This document shows, in pieces, positions 7,914-17,617 of a stretch of 64,000 nucleotides of DNA (within the stretch, counting starts at the first letter, position 1; the number at the start of each line of letters is the position of its first letter). Source of the DNA: Paenibacillus sp. SYP-B3998. GTDB taxonomy: Bacteria > Bacillota > Bacilli > Paenibacillales > NBRC-103111. Where the stretch lies: NCBI RefSeq assembly GCF_010820665.1, contig NZ_JAAIKC010000006.1, positions 62,001 through 126,000 of the forward strand, in the 5' to 3' direction. The position numbers and the translations under genes are program-made. Under the pieces are notes generated by a model. The model searched no databases. It saw only the letters and a program-made list of their open reading frames with translations, and was not told where the DNA came from.

Positions 7914-9491
7914 ATGGAACAAGGAGTAAAAATCCTGGCGGTAGATGACCGCTACGAAAACTTGCTGGCTCTGAATAGCATACTCGCTTCATCTCATTAT
8001 GACATCATATCCTTACAATCAGGCGAGGAAGTTTTAAAATACTTGCTGCGAGAATCCGCTGACCATATAGCAGTCATATTGATGGATGTACAAATGCCAG
8101 GTCTTAATGGTTTCGATACTGTCGAGCTTATCAAGCAAAGAAAATCGTGCCAAGATATTCCAATTATTTTCCTGACAGCATTGAGCACTTCCATCGAACA
8201 CGTCTTGAAAGGCTATCATGTAGGCTCTATTGATTATTTGTTTAAACCCATACATCCCGAGCTTCTTAGAATGAAGGTAGATGCCTTCGTCAAGCTGCAC
8301 CGCTACCACCAGAAAATTAAATTTCAGAGCGAGCTCCTGCAAACACGTGCCCTAGAGCTAGAAGAAACAAATCAAAGATTGGCTGAGGCGAAAAAACAAC
8401 TCAAAGAACAAAATCTACTTCTAGAACAGTGGGTGGAAGAACGCACTTCAGAGCTCGTAGATGCGCATGAGAAACTGATGAAATCCCAAGAGCATTTCAA
8501 AAAAATGTTTGTTTCTTCCCCGTGCTTAATGGCCATTCGCCGTTTATCCGACTATACCTACATAGATGTTAATGAAAGTTGGAAGCATTTCACTGGTTAC
8601 GGGAATGAAGTACTGGGTACGGCAACGAACTTTCTGAGTATGAAGCTGGAGCTTGGAGAAGATGCGAAATTAGATCAAATTGTCCGTAATTATAAAATTA
8701 AGTATGAAACAAAATCCAAAGAAACGCGCAGTGCTTTACTATCTACTGAAATTATAGATATTGAAGATGAGAAATGCTTACTTCAAGTTGCCATTGATAT
8801 AACAGAGAATATGAGATATGAAACAGAGATGGCTCGCCTCGCCCAATTGAATCTTGTCGGTGAAATGGCCGCTGGTATTGCCCACGAAATCCGCAACCCG
8901 ATGACAACAATTCGCGGTTTCCTTCAGTTATTTAGAGAAAGCAATCGTAAGATGGAGAAGGAATATATCCAAATTATGTTGGAAGAACTCGACCGTGCGA
9001 ATGACATCATTACTGAATATCTATCTTTAGCTAAAAACAAAAGGACACATCCACAGCTAGAGCATTTGAATCGGATTATTGAAACACTGCAACCATTGAT
9101 TCAAGCAGAAGCCGCTATGTCGGGTAAGCATGTCTATTTCCACTTGGAAGATAGCCCACAATTAAGTTTAGATAATAAAGAAATCCGACAACTCATTCTC
9201 AATATGTGCATTAACGGATTAGAGGCTATGGAAAGCGGAGGTAATCTGACCGTACAAACTTATGTGGAATCCAATCAGGTTGTACTTAAAATTTCGGACG
9301 AAGGGGGGGGTATTAACGAGGAACATCTAGAGAAGCTAGGCAGACCTTTCTTCACCACAAAAGACCATGGCACTGGTTTAGGCCTAGCCATTTGCTACAG
9401 CATAGCCGCTAGACATCATGCGCCTATTCAAGTTGAGACAGACAGATCAGGCACCACATTTTACATACGATTCGGAATTCCCACTAGTTAG
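7914..9491 (+). CDS. Receiver-PAS-histidine kinase (sporulation-kinase type)
   Basis: Cytoplasmic signalling protein of 525 residues with an unusual order. It has an N-terminal receiver domain (phosphoacceptor D58 in MDVQMPG, conserved Thr in FLTALST, Lys in LFKPIHP), a coiled coil (about 130-180), a PAS domain (about 195-300), then a HisKA domain with H324 in GIAHEIRNPMTTIRGF and an ATPase domain with ISDEGGG and GTGLGL. The H-box sequence resembles the Bacillus KinA/KinB/KinE group that feeds the Spo0A phosphorelay. No membrane segment is visible. It diverges from the EAL-CBS-GGDEF gene and ends at a bidirectional terminator facing phoU. The cognate partner is not in the window. Confidence 0.88.
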   Translation: MEQGVKILAVDDRYENLLALNSILASSHYDIISLQSGEEVLKYLLRESADHIAVILMDVQMPGLNGFDTVELIKQRKSCQDIPIIFLTALSTSIEHVLKGYHVGSIDYLFKPIHPELLRMKVDAFVKLHRYHQKIKFQSELLQTRALELEETNQRLAEAKKQLKEQNLLLEQWVEERTSELVDAHEKLMKSQEHFKKMFVSSPCLMAIRRLSDYTYIDVNESWKHFTGYGNEVLGTATNFLSMKLELGEDAKLDQIVRNYKIKYETKSKETRSALLSTEIIDIEDEKCLLQVAIDITENMRYETEMARLAQLNLVGEMAAGIAHEIRNPMTTIRGFLQLFRESNRKMEKEYIQIMLEELDRANDIITEYLSLAKNKRTHPQLEHLNRIIETLQPLIQAEAAMSGKHVYFHLEDSPQLSLDNKEIRQLILNMCINGLEAMESGGNLTVQTYVESNQVVLKISDEGGGINEEHLEKLGRPFFTTKDHGTGLGLAICYSIAARHHAPIQVETDRSGTTFYIRFGIPTS

Positions 9492-9524
9492 TTGTGATTG
9501 ATGGCTCCATCTAATGCTTAGATG

Positions 9525-9560
9525 AAAAAAGATTACTGAGTGTTATCAGTAATCTCTTTT
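9525..9560. terminator. Bidirectional intrinsic terminator
   Basis: A perfect 10-bp stem (AGATTACTGA / TCAGTAATCT) with a six-base loop, flanked by an A-run on the left and T-rich sequence on the right. It lies between the convergent kinase and phoU genes and can serve both. Confidence 0.85.
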
Positions 9561-9572
9561 CACTTTATTCAG

Positions 9573-10232
9573 CTATACGTTCAAATCTTTACGTTTACCT
9601 GTCACCATATAGATAACGCCTTCGCCTATGTTCGTTGCATGATCGGCTACTCGCTCCAAGTAATGTGCAACTAGAAGTAGATGTGTCAATTGACGGTTGC
9701 GATTATAATCAGCGCTCATCAGGCTCATCAACTCTTGCATCACTGTGCTGTAAAGCTTATCCACACGGTCATCCTTCTCCGCCAACGCAGCCGCGCGATG
9801 CACATCGCGTTCTGTGTAGGCTTCGAGGCTTTCTTGCAGCATTTCAATTGCAATCTCCGCCATTTGAGGAATAATTTCGAGTGGCTTCACGAGTTCTTCA
9901 CCAGCGAAGCGAATCGTAATTTTGGCAATATCGACGGCATGATCTGCGATGCGTTCCAAATCGATAGCAATTTTCAGTGCGGTGCCGATTATTCGAAGAT
10001 CGCTTGCCATTGGCTGCTGCAGGGCAATTAAGCGCAGTGACAGCTCATCGATTCGTGTCAAATAGTCGTCAATAACATCGTCGCTCTTAATTACCTGCGT
10101 CGCCGATTTGTCATCTAGCTTGGCCAATGCTTCAACGGAGGAGCGGATTAAGTTTTGCGCGCTGTTTCCCATATCCAATAATTCTTGTTGTAATAAACCT
10201 AACGATTGATGAAACCCCGGTCTTGCGTCCAT
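9573..10232 (-). CDS. phoU: Phosphate signalling and uptake regulator PhoU
   Basis: Cytoplasmic all-helical protein of 219 residues made of two PhoU repeats, each with the (D/E)xxxD metal-binding pattern (LERIADHAVDIAK in the first half, LERVADHATNIGEG in the second). It links the Pst transporter to the phosphate-sensing kinase and limits uptake when phosphate is plentiful. The ATG is preceded by GGAGAGAAG. It is the last gene of the pstC-pstA-pstB-phoU run, 23 bp after pstB. Confidence 0.95.
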   Translation of the reverse strand: MDARPGFHQSLGLLQQELLDMGNSAQNLIRSSVEALAKLDDKSATQVIKSDDVIDDYLTRIDELSLRLIALQQPMASDLRIIGTALKIAIDLERIADHAVDIAKITIRFAGEELVKPLEIIPQMAEIAIEMLQESLEAYTERDVHRAAALAEKDDRVDKLYSTVMQELMSLMSADYNRNRQLTHLLLVAHYLERVADHATNIGEGVIYMVTGKRKDLNV

Positions 10233-10255
10233 TCGCTTCTCTCCATTCTGTTCGG

Positions 10256-11017
10256 CTAACCGAATCTTCCCGTAATGTAGTCTTCTGTACGCTGATCATT
10301 CGGGTTCGTAAAGATTTTGTCTGTTTTGTCAGTCTCGACCAAATATCCATTGAGGAAAAATGATGTCATATCTGAAATACGTGCTGCTTGCTGCATATTG
10401 TGAGTTACGATGATGATCGTGTATTTATCTTTCAGCGTTTGCGTAAGCTCTTCAACCTTAAGAGTTGAGATGGGATCAAGCGCAGAGGTAGGCTCATCCA
10501 TTAACAGCACATCTGGTTCAACTGCCAGTAAACGGGCTATGCATAGACGCTGCTGCTGTCCACCAGACAAGCCTAGCGCCGACTTATGCAAACGATCCTT
10601 TACTTCATCCCAGAGAGCCGCCTGTACAAGACTGCGTTCTACAACTTCATCTAGTACAGACTTCTTCTTCGTACCGTGAATACGGGGACCGTAAGCAATG
10701 TTGTCATAAATGCTCATCGGAAATGGATTCGGGCGTTGAAATACCATACCTACGCGTTTGCGAAGAGAAACGACATCGGAGTCTGAACCATAAATGTTAT
10801 GCCCATCAACTGCCACATTTCCCGTGATTCTTACACTGTCAATCAGATCGTTCATCCGGTTCAATGTACGAAGGAAGGTGGACTTCCCGCAGCCGGAAGG
10901 ACCGATTAAAGCTGCGATCGTGCCTGCTTCGATCGCCAACTCAATGTCGTGAAGTGCATGATTATCTCCATAATATAAATTCAATTTGTCCGCTTTAATT
11001 TTATGTTTGGCAGCCAC
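10256..11017 (-). CDS. pstB: Phosphate ABC transporter ATPase PstB
   Basis: ATP-binding subunit of the high-affinity phosphate importer, 253 residues. Visible are Walker [10 protein letters not shown], the Q-loop, the signature LSGGQQQRL, Walker [13 protein letters not shown] and the switch His in VTHNMQQA. It energises PstA-PstC at the cytoplasmic face of the membrane. It is three bases downstream of pstA, so the two are probably translationally coupled. Confidence 0.97.
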   Translation of the reverse strand: MAAKHKIKADKLNLYYGDNHALHDIELAIEAGTIAALIGPSGCGKSTFLRTLNRMNDLIDSVRITGNVAVDGHNIYGSDSDVVSLRKRVGMVFQRPNPFPMSIYDNIAYGPRIHGTKKKSVLDEVVERSLVQAALWDEVKDRLHKSALGLSGGQQQRLCIARLLAVEPDVLLMDEPTSALDPISTLKVEELTQTLKDKYTIIIVTHNMQQAARISDMTSFFLNGYLVETDKTDKIFTNPNDQRTEDYITGRFG

Positions 11018-11020
11018 GTT

Positions 11021-11878
11021 TTATTTCCCCCCGGATAGTCTTTTTTGTAAAATTCTACTTGGAATGCCTACCAGTAAGTTGAAAATCAATACGACGATAA
11101 GAAGAAGCGCAGCGCTTCCTTTGGCAATATCTTTGGCATCAGGCACTAACGCTTCTGCGCCAACGTACCAGAGGTGAACGGATAAAGTCTCACCCATTTT
11201 GAGCGGATTAAAGTCTGGGAAAAATCTTGAAACCGATAATCCAGCGGTATAAATGAGAATCGCTGATTCGCCTAACGCGCGGCCGGCAATCAGGGTAATA
11301 CCTGTGATAAGATTCGGGAGCGCCGCTGGAATCAAGACTTTGCGAATCGCCTGCCATTTCGTTGAACCAAGCGCCAAGCTAGCTTCCCAGTACGATTCGG
11401 GAACCGTGCGAATGGCTTCTTCCGTTACACGTACCATAACTGGCAAATTAAGCAGGGCGACCGTCGCCGCTCCGCCAATAATCGAAAATTTCAAACCTAA
11501 TAGGTTTGCAAAGAGCAAAAATCCGAATAAACCAAATACGATAGAGGGTACTGAGGACAAGGCCTCGACAGAGATTCTTACGAGATCGGTGAACCACGTT
11601 TTTTGAGCATATACCGCTAGATAGATCCCTGCACACACACCAATCGGAATGGAGATCAATAAAGAAAGAAATAATACGTAAAAGGAGTTAAATAGTTGAG
11701 GGCCTACACCACCGCCTGCTTGTATTTCCTCTGGTTTGCCGAATATGAAGTGCCAAGACAAGTGCGGAATGCCTTCGCCTAAAATACGAACTAAAAACCA
11801 ACCTAAGATCAAAATTATAACGATACCTGAAAGCCAAAAATAGAGGGTGGCCAAACGATCCGTCGCTTTACTATTCAT
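11021..11878 (-). CDS. pstA: Phosphate ABC transporter permease PstA
   Basis: Integral membrane subunit of 285 residues with about six hydrophobic segments and the EAA loop (EASLALGSTKWQAIRKV) that docks on PstB. With PstC it forms the phosphate channel. Its ATG overlaps the pstC stop codon by four bases (ATGA), a typical translational coupling. Confidence 0.96.
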   Translation of the reverse strand: MNSKATDRLATLYFWLSGIVIILILGWFLVRILGEGIPHLSWHFIFGKPEEIQAGGGVGPQLFNSFYVLFLSLLISIPIGVCAGIYLAVYAQKTWFTDLVRISVEALSSVPSIVFGLFGFLLFANLLGLKFSIIGGAATVALLNLPVMVRVTEEAIRTVPESYWEASLALGSTKWQAIRKVLIPAALPNLITGITLIAGRALGESAILIYTAGLSVSRFFPDFNPLKMGETLSVHLWYVGAEALVPDAKDIAKGSAALLLIVVLIFNLLVGIPSRILQKRLSGGK

Positions 11879-12810
11879 TTGAGTTCACTCCTTTTGGCCA
11901 CGATGCGGATGATTAGAATTAGCGATAGCGATATAACGAGCAAAAGCAAGGCCATTAGGTAAAGAGCGTTATTCCAAGTCGTTCCATAGTTCGTGTTCCC
12001 CATATCTTTGACAATCGCTGTTGTCAATACGGTTGTTGAATCTAGAAGCGATTTGGGCATTTGCGGTGAGTTCCCAATCACCATGAATACAGCCATTGTC
12101 TCGCCAATTGCGCGGCCCATGCCAAGAATAATTGCCGTCAGAATCCCAGGTCTAGCAGCTGGCAGCAGTACACGCCACATGGTTTGCCAACGCGTAGCGC
12201 CAAGTGCCAAGGATGCCTCCTCCAAACGTCCTGGTAACGAACGAATCGCATCTTCTGAAATCGAAAGAATCGTAGGGAGAATCATAATAGCTAAGATAAT
12301 TGAAGCTGGCAGAATGCCATACCCAATACCGCCCGTTAACTTCCCTAATGCAGGCACGATAACCGTCATTCCGATTAACCCGTACACAACGGAAGGAATA
12401 CCGACGAATAAATCCGTTGCAGGACGCATAATCTCACGCATCCATTTCGGTGCAATTTTAGCCATAAACAATGCGCCAGACAAAGCCAAAGGTACAGATA
12501 TGACAACTGACACAAGTGTCATAAGCAACGTGCTGTATAGAAAAGGAAAAGCTCCGAATTTATTACTGCCAGGCGTCCAATCTGTTGATAAGAAAAATTC
12601 TAGTGGACTAACATCTTGAAACGTCTTAACTCCCTGTATCCCTACGAACACGATAATTGAGAAAATGATAGCCGACACGAGGGCCGCACTTCCGACAAAC
12701 ACCCATCTCATCAAGTTATCCTGTCTATGCTGTCCGTGCGTCCACTTCGTAATGATCGGACGACTCTTCTCCTCTACCGAGCTAGTTAGCTTGTCTGCTA
12801 CAGAATTCAA
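11875..12810 (-). CDS. pstC: Phosphate ABC transporter permease PstC
   Basis: Integral membrane subunit of 311 residues with a cytoplasmic N-terminus of about 35 residues, six hydrophobic segments and an EAA loop (EASLALGATRWQTMWRV). It pairs with PstA. The best start is a TTG at 12810, eight bases after a G-rich binding site (AGAAGGGGG). It is separated from pstS by a terminator and has its own four-repeat PhoP array, so it heads an independently regulated pstCAB-phoU unit. Confidence 0.95.
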   Translation of the reverse strand: MNSVADKLTSSVEEKSRPIITKWTHGQHRQDNLMRWVFVGSAALVSAIIFSIIVFVGIQGVKTFQDVSPLEFFLSTDWTPGSNKFGAFPFLYSTLLMTLVSVVISVPLALSGALFMAKIAPKWMREIMRPATDLFVGIPSVVYGLIGMTVIVPALGKLTGGIGYGILPASIILAIMILPTILSISEDAIRSLPGRLEEASLALGATRWQTMWRVLLPAARPGILTAIILGMGRAIGETMAVFMVIGNSPQMPKSLLDSTTVLTTAIVKDMGNTNYGTTWNNALYLMALLLLVISLSLILIIRIVAKRSELK

Positions 12811-12862
12811 TGGGTAATCCCCCTTCTCCTAAATACACAATACTTTAATAATAGGTGATGAA

Positions 12863-12901
12863 TGTAAATAGATCGTCAATGAATTGTTAAGGCAATGTAA
12901 A
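12863..12901 (-). promoter_or_regulatory. PhoP box upstream of pstC
   Basis: Four direct repeats read TTTACA, TTAACA, TTGACG and TTTACA on the minus strand. They start at 12901, 12890, 12879 and 12868, exactly 11 bp apart. This is the canonical PhoP operator layout of Bacillus. The last TTTACA is followed after 17 bp by AAGTAT, a possible -10 element. Confidence 0.82.
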
Positions 12902-12920
12902 AGTTTCTGCGTATAAACCA

Positions 12921-12953
12921 AAAAAAGAGCGCTGCATGGATGCAACACTCTTG
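12921..12953 (-). terminator. Terminator after pstS
   Basis: On the minus strand a 12-bp stem with two G-U pairs (AGAGTGTTGCAT / ATGCAGCGCTCT) and a short loop is followed by seven T residues. It separates pstS from pstC; partial read-through would keep the binding protein in excess over the membrane subunits. Confidence 0.8.
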
Positions 12954-12966
12954 GTGGAAGAGATCA

Positions 12967-13884
12967 TTACTTTTTAAGCAAATCAGCTGGCAAGAATTTC
13001 AAATCACGAACTTGTTTGCCTTGGAATTCTTTGCTGGAGATGTAAGCGATGAAAGCCTTAGCAGGATCTTTTGCTTCGCCTTTTGTATACATGTGCTCAA
13101 CACCAAACAATTTGTAAGTGCCGTTTTTAATGTTTTCTTCGGAGAAAGCTACGCCATCAATTTTCAATGCTTTAATGGAATCATCGATGTAAGGCGTATC
13201 TACATAACCAATAGAGCTAGCTTGACCAGCAACAGCTGTTTTCATAGCACCGCTGTTTTCTTGTGTAATACCGTCTTTCGTGAAATCTTTACCATCAAGA
13301 ATGATTTGTTGAACCAGTTTACGGGAGCCAGAAGAATCTGGACGGTGAACAAGAACGATTTTCGCGTCTTTGCCGCCAACTTCTTTCCAGTTCGTCAGTT
13401 TACCCATGTAAATATCAGCAGCTTGTTGCTTCGTTACGTTATCAACCGTTACATCTTTGTTTACGATAAACGCGAAAGGAGCAATGGCTACTTGGTGGTC
13501 AACTAGACCTTTATCTTTATAATCAGCGCCTGGCTCAACATCGGAGTTACCGATATCGGAAGTACCATCTGCTACGTTTTTAATTCCTGTACCAGATCCA
13601 CCTGCTGTAACGTTAATTGTTACTTTTGGATTTTTTTCCATGAATTCTGTAGCTGCTTGTTTAACTAATGGAAGAAGCGCGCTTGAACCGGAAGCTGTAA
13701 TTGTACCGGAAAGATCTGTTTTTGGAGCTTCGCTCGGTTTTGTTGAAGCTGAAGCACTTGCTGCTGGTGTTGCGGAAGCTGCCGTTTTAGTATCTGTCTT
13801 GGCGCCGCACCCTACCAAAGTCCCCATCATTAGTACCGCTGAAAGTGTGAATGTGATTCCTTTTTTCGACATGAAGTTAAACAT
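12967..13884 (-). CDS. pstS: Phosphate-binding lipoprotein PstS
   Basis: Extracellular lipoprotein of about 305 residues that captures phosphate for the Pst importer. It has a basic N-terminus, a hydrophobic segment and the lipobox LVGC, then an Ala/Ser/Thr-rich linker and the PstS fold with the phosphate-loop motifs GSSALLP, AGGSGTG, SDIGNSDVEP and RPDSSGSR. I chose the ATG at 13884, 11 bases after AGGAGG, over one only two bases from it. It is preceded by a PhoP array and followed by a terminator. Confidence 0.95.
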   Translation of the reverse strand: MFNFMSKKGITFTLSAVLMMGTLVGCGAKTDTKTAASATPAASASASTKPSEAPKTDLSGTITASGSSALLPLVKQAATEFMEKNPKVTINVTAGGSGTGIKNVADGTSDIGNSDVEPGADYKDKGLVDHQVAIAPFAFIVNKDVTVDNVTKQQAADIYMGKLTNWKEVGGKDAKIVLVHRPDSSGSRKLVQQIILDGKDFTKDGITQENSGAMKTAVAGQASSIGYVDTPYIDDSIKALKIDGVAFSEENIKNGTYKLFGVEHMYTKGEAKDPAKAFIAYISSKEFQGKQVRDLKFLPADLLKK

Positions 13885-13985
13885 AATTAGCATGTCCTCC
13901 TTAGATTTTATCATTCAATTGGTAAGTGTCGATGCCCACTTGGTTGTCCGTCGAACTAACTTACTTACACATCGTAACAACCGAA

Positions 13986-14024
13986 TGTAAATTTCAAACC
14001 CACGAAACGTAAACGTAATGTAAA
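13986..14024 (-). promoter_or_regulatory. PhoP box upstream of pstS
   Basis: On the minus strand the hexamers TTTACA (14019-14024), TTTACG (14008-14013) and TTTACA (13986-13991) fall at multiples of 11 bp. The fourth phase (13997) is degenerate. Orientation and position suit PhoP activation of pstS. Confidence 0.72.
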
Positions 14025-14175
14025 ACTTTTAATCCGAAATTAATTCGATGGAATTATAGGTAAATTTACATATTGATGACATAATTCGATTCTTTATTTA
14101 ATAGATAAGTCCTATATTAATTAGAAACAACAAGAAATTAGTCGAATCTTGTCTATCAAATCGGAGGTAGTGACA

Positions 14176-16224
14176 ATGAGGAAGATGAAATTTAATATGA
14201 CTATGCGTCTCAAACTAATCACAAGCTTCGGTGGTGTACTGCTCGTTTTTCTTGCAGTTGCTTTCTTCAATTTGCATCAAGTCAGTCAGATCAAACAGAA
14301 CTTGAACGATCAGAATGAAAAGGTAGAGCTTAAAGTATTAGCATTGGAACTTAAGGAAATGGTACAGGAAATGAATATTATCGCCTCAGGACTAGAAATA
14401 TCGAAGAAGTCTGAATACATATCCAAATATAACAACAAGCGAATACCATTCAATGAGTACGTTAAACAAATTGGGAATACGGCAGCTACTCCTGAACAGC
14501 AAAAATGGAGGAGTCAACTCATTCAAGCATCTGTCGACTATATCAATAACTTCGATACGGCTTCTAAAATGGTTATGGATACAACAATGAAACCGGCAGA
14601 TCTCGAAATTAATCTTCTGTACTTATATAATGAATCTCAAGTTTTGAAAGATCAGATTTTCGGTCTTGTTGATAAATTCTATGTCACCTACGCGGAAGCC
14701 GCTGATCAAGCTGTGAGCAGCTCAACGAACGCGCTCAATAACACCAGTCAAGTGATGATTATTGCTCCAGCGATTGTGCTTGTCATAACGATTATCGTTG
14801 CTTTTCTCATTACGCAGTCCTTCACACGTCCGATTATCCGTTTGCAGAAAGCCGTTTCACTCATTGCATCCGGAGATTTAACGCACACCATTAACTCAAC
14901 CTCAAAGGATGAACTAGGTAAATTAAGCGATAGCTTCGATCACATGATTGTGCAGGTTCGACAGATGCTAAGCGCCACCCTACATATTGCTTCTTCTTTA
15001 TCCGAGCATTCACACGCTTTCCATCGTTTCTCTCAGCTAACTGCGGCAGCAAATACCGATATTCTTAAAGCGATTCATGAGATTTCAGCCGGCGCTGATG
15101 AACAAGCGATGAAATCAGAGATGAGCTCGCTGATCATCGCGGAGCTTGAAACAGAGATTCGTGACATTAACGCGTACACGGATCAAATGAGGCATACCAG
15201 CGACGCTGCAGCTGTCGGTACGAAGCAAGGCACTGAATCGGTACGGGCGCTGAAAGCTTCGGCCGATCAGTCCCATGCGGTGCTGCATAAAGTCGATGCC
15301 GCAATGCAAACCTTAGCCGCCAGCTCGAAGCAAATCGGCGCTATCGTTCATTCCATCACGGAGATTTCGACGCAGACGAACGTGCTGGCTTTGAACGCGG
15401 CGATCGAAGCGGCGCGGGCTGGCGTCCACGGACGCGGTTTCTCCGTGATCGCAGATGAGGTTCGTCAGCTATCGCAGCAGACGAGCGATTCGTCGAAGAC
15501 GATCAGCGGCATCGTCCAAGCGCTGCAGAAACAGATTCAAGAGCTTCAGATCAGCTTAGTAGAAGCCAAAGAATCCGTGGTGACGCAAAACCATCGCGTT
15601 ACCGACACGCTCGGTTCTTTTGAAGGCATCGAACAGTCGATGCACGGCATTCAAGAGCAGATTGAACAGATTCATCTGAAGATTGAGCAAGCTCGCTCCA
15701 AAAACGACAAGCTGGTCGACTCTGTGCAGTTCGTAGCCGCCATCGCGCAGGAAACTGCCGCTGGTGTCGAAGAAGTCAACTCTACTTCGATTCAACAGGA
15801 CGTTTCTATACGCCGCATTGCCGAGGAGTCGGATGATATCCTTGATTTGGCTCAGCAGTTGTTTGCTGAGATCAGCAAATTCCAGATTGATGAAGCCTCA
15901 AGGCACAACGTCAGCATCGCGCCTGAAGACGAGAGCACGCCAAAAAATGAAAGTAATAAAACTGAAAAAGAAAACGTGAAGGAAACAGAAAAATGGGGAC
16001 CTGATGAGGGAGAAAAAGAAGAAAAAGAAAAAGAAGAAGAAGAAGAAGAACTTCTGGCTCCAGCTTTAACCTCCATTTTAGAAAGTGAGTCTACCCATCT
16101 ACAGATGAAAACAATCCAATTGAGGCCAGCATTGGAGCAATTCGAACCTGAGCATAACACTCAAAACGAGAGTTCTAATCAAATCGATAACAAGAAAGAA
16201 CTCGTTCTCGCAGGCAAATCTTAA
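14176..16224 (+). CDS. Methyl-accepting chemotaxis protein with acidic tail
   Basis: Membrane chemoreceptor of about 682 residues. It has a first membrane segment (about 11-34), an extracellular four-helix-bundle-like sensor (about 35-190), a second membrane segment (about 193-216), HAMP (about 217-270) and a long cytoplasmic coiled coil. The conserved hairpin tip is [16 protein letters not shown] near residue 402. I start at the ATG at 14176 because GGAGGTAG precedes it. The last 90 residues are unusual: Lys/Glu-rich low complexity ([13 protein letters not shown]) rather than a CheR-docking pentapeptide. It lies beside pstS, divergent from it. The ligand is unknown. Confidence 0.9.
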   Translation: MRKMKFNMTMRLKLITSFGGVLLVFLAVAFFNLHQVSQIKQNLNDQNEKVELKVLALELKEMVQEMNIIASGLEISKKSEYISKYNNKRIPFNEYVKQIGNTAATPEQQKWRSQLIQASVDYINNFDTASKMVMDTTMKPADLEINLLYLYNESQVLKDQIFGLVDKFYVTYAEAADQAVSSSTNALNNTSQVMIIAPAIVLVITIIVAFLITQSFTRPIIRLQKAVSLIASGDLTHTINSTSKDELGKLSDSFDHMIVQVRQMLSATLHIASSLSEHSHAFHRFSQLTAAANTDILKAIHEISAGADEQAMKSEMSSLIIAELETEIRDINAYTDQMRHTSDAAAVGTKQGTESVRALKASADQSHAVLHKVDAAMQTLAASSKQIGAIVHSITEISTQTNVLALNAAIEAARAGVHGRGFSVIADEVRQLSQQTSDSSKTISGIVQALQKQIQELQISLVEAKESVVTQNHRVTDTLGSFEGIEQSMHGIQEQIEQIHLKIEQARSKNDKLVDSVQFVAAIAQETAAGVEEVNSTSIQQDVSIRRIAEESDDILDLAQQLFAEISKFQIDEASRHNVSIAPEDESTPKNESNKTEKENVKETEKWGPDEGEKEEKEKEEEEEELLAPALTSILESESTHLQMKTIQLRPALEQFEPEHNTQNESSNQIDNKKELVLAGKS

Positions 16225-16238
16225 CTTCTACATGCCAT

Positions 16239-16290
16239 AGAAGCCCCCACTCCCCAGTTTATGCACATAGGAGCGGAGGCTTCTTTCTCT
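16239..16290 (+). terminator. Terminator after chemoreceptor gene
   Basis: A stem of about 13 pairs (AGAAGCC...CTCC with GGAG...GGCTTCT) and a 16-base loop runs into a T-rich stretch, 14 bp after the stop codon. Confidence 0.65.
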
Positions 16291-16748
16291 TCAATTGCTT
16301 CTGTAATTTTATTTTAAACGCAGACCCGTTTGCCTGATTAACATAAACAGAGAGCTTAATGGTCGGACTCATTGTGTCACCATTACACAGGGATCTGCGG
16401 CAATTACTGCCGAAGCGACTTGATTAATTAATTTCAAGATTGATAGCTCCCGTGTTCGATTATGTCGGATCGGAAACAACCGCATCCAATTGGTTTTCTG
16501 TTTCCATTACTAGAACAGAAACTTGTTTATTACTTGTTAGAAAGCTGACTCCGCCTAACATTAAATCACCTGCTCAGCCTTTTAGCCCTGTTAAGGCAGT
16601 GGTCTGGTCGGCTATTTCTTAAAAACGAAATTTTATATTTCATATGTTTAATATATAAATTCAAATAATATTTCATAATCCTCTTAAATTATTCATATAA
16701 CACCTAGATGTCAAGTCTGTTTTAATGAAAATAGCCCCCCTTTACAGC
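16291..16748. other. Gap with possible gene remnant
   Basis: About 460 bases without a convincing gene. On the minus strand between about 16625 and 16310 one frame reads like protein but is broken by stops (ALTGLKG stop AGDLMLGGVSF ... SDPT stop). The opposite strand holds a 60-codon frame starting at a TTG without a binding site. I could not recognise either. The right part is very AT-rich. Confidence 0.3.
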
Positions 16749-16780
16749 AAAAAAACCAAGAAATCACGATTCTTGGTTTT
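16749..16780 (-). terminator. Terminator after motB
   Basis: Minus-strand stem AAACCAAGAA / TTCTTGGTTT with a short loop, followed by a run of T residues. It closes the MarR-motA-motB transcript. Confidence 0.8.
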
Positions 16781-16810
16781 CCGCTCTGTATTTAAGTTTC
16801 AGGTCTACCT

Positions 16811-17617
16811 TTATTTTGCAATCTCATCGGTAGCCTTGATGTTGCGAATAATGCTTACCTCAACTCGACGGTTTTTGGCTCGGCCTTCGGTGGTGTCGTT
16901 CTCGCCAACCGGGCGATATTCCCCATACCCGACGGAATAATAAGATGAAGGGTCAATTTTGCTATTATTAAGTAATATTTTCATGAAATTGACGGACCGC
17001 TTCGCGCTCAAGTCCCAGTTCGTTTCGAAGTCCTGCCTGTGAATTGGCACATTATCCGTATGACCAGCTACTTCAACCTGATACCCGGAGTAACGACTTA
17101 GCAAATCGGAAATGGATACGGCTAAGGCTTGCGCATCCTGCTTCACGGTTGCCGATCCAGAGTCGAAGAGCGCGCGATCGCTGATCGTAATGGTCAACCG
17201 CTCGTTGTCGAGCTTCGTAGCCAACTGTTCCGTCAAATTATTGTCTTTAATGAACGCATCCATGCTCTTTTTTAATTCTTCAAGATCCTTTTCTTCTTTT
17301 TGCAGCTTCGCGGCTAGCTGGCTCTCTTCTTTGCTTTCCGTTTTTGTCGGAGGATCCTGATTCTTGCTGGTGTTTTTCGTTGATTTAGCCGATTCATCAA
17401 TTGGAATCAGATTCGACATGGCGAAAGGTGCTTCGCCCCCTGTGAAAGCGCTGTTCAGAGACCGCATAATGGAGTCGTACTTTTTGGAATCCACTTGACT
17501 CGAAGCAAACAAAATAATAAAAAGAGCTAGAAGCAGCGTAAGCAAATCCGCGTAGGGAATGAGCCAAGTTTCATCAACGTGTTCTTCATGTTCCTCATGC
17601 TTCTTCTTTTTACTCAC
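16811..17617 (-). CDS. motB: Flagellar motor protein MotB
   Basis: Stator subunit of 268 residues that anchors MotA to peptidoglycan and couples ion flow to flagellar rotation. It has a short basic cytoplasmic N-terminus, one membrane segment (LLTLLLALFIILFASSQ) preceded by the proton-accepting Asp in PYADLL, a charged linker (about 75-125) and an OmpA-like peptidoglycan-binding domain with AGHTDNVPI and the RVEVSI end. The GTG start overlaps the motA stop (GTGA), with GGAGGCAA upstream. Confidence 0.95.
   Translation of the reverse strand: MSKKKKHEEHEEHVDETWLIPYADLLTLLLALFIILFASSQVDSKKYDSIMRSLNSAFTGGEAPFAMSNLIPIDESAKSTKNTSKNQDPPTKTESKEESQLAAKLQKEEKDLEELKKSMDAFIKDNNLTEQLATKLDNERLTITISDRALFDSGSATVKQDAQALAVSISDLLSRYSGYQVEVAGHTDNVPIHRQDFETNWDLSAKRSVNFMKILLNNSKIDPSSYYSVGYGEYRPVGENDTTEGRAKNRRVEVSIIRNIKATDEIAK

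Noticed and set aside
11993-12619. 208-codon frame opposite pstC
   Set aside because: Antisense to an unmistakable permease gene, with no start signal or recognisable motif.
16320-16430. Possible riboswitch because of several short inverted repeats
   Set aside because: I could not match the conserved core of any riboswitch class I know, and no gene on either strand is placed to use it.
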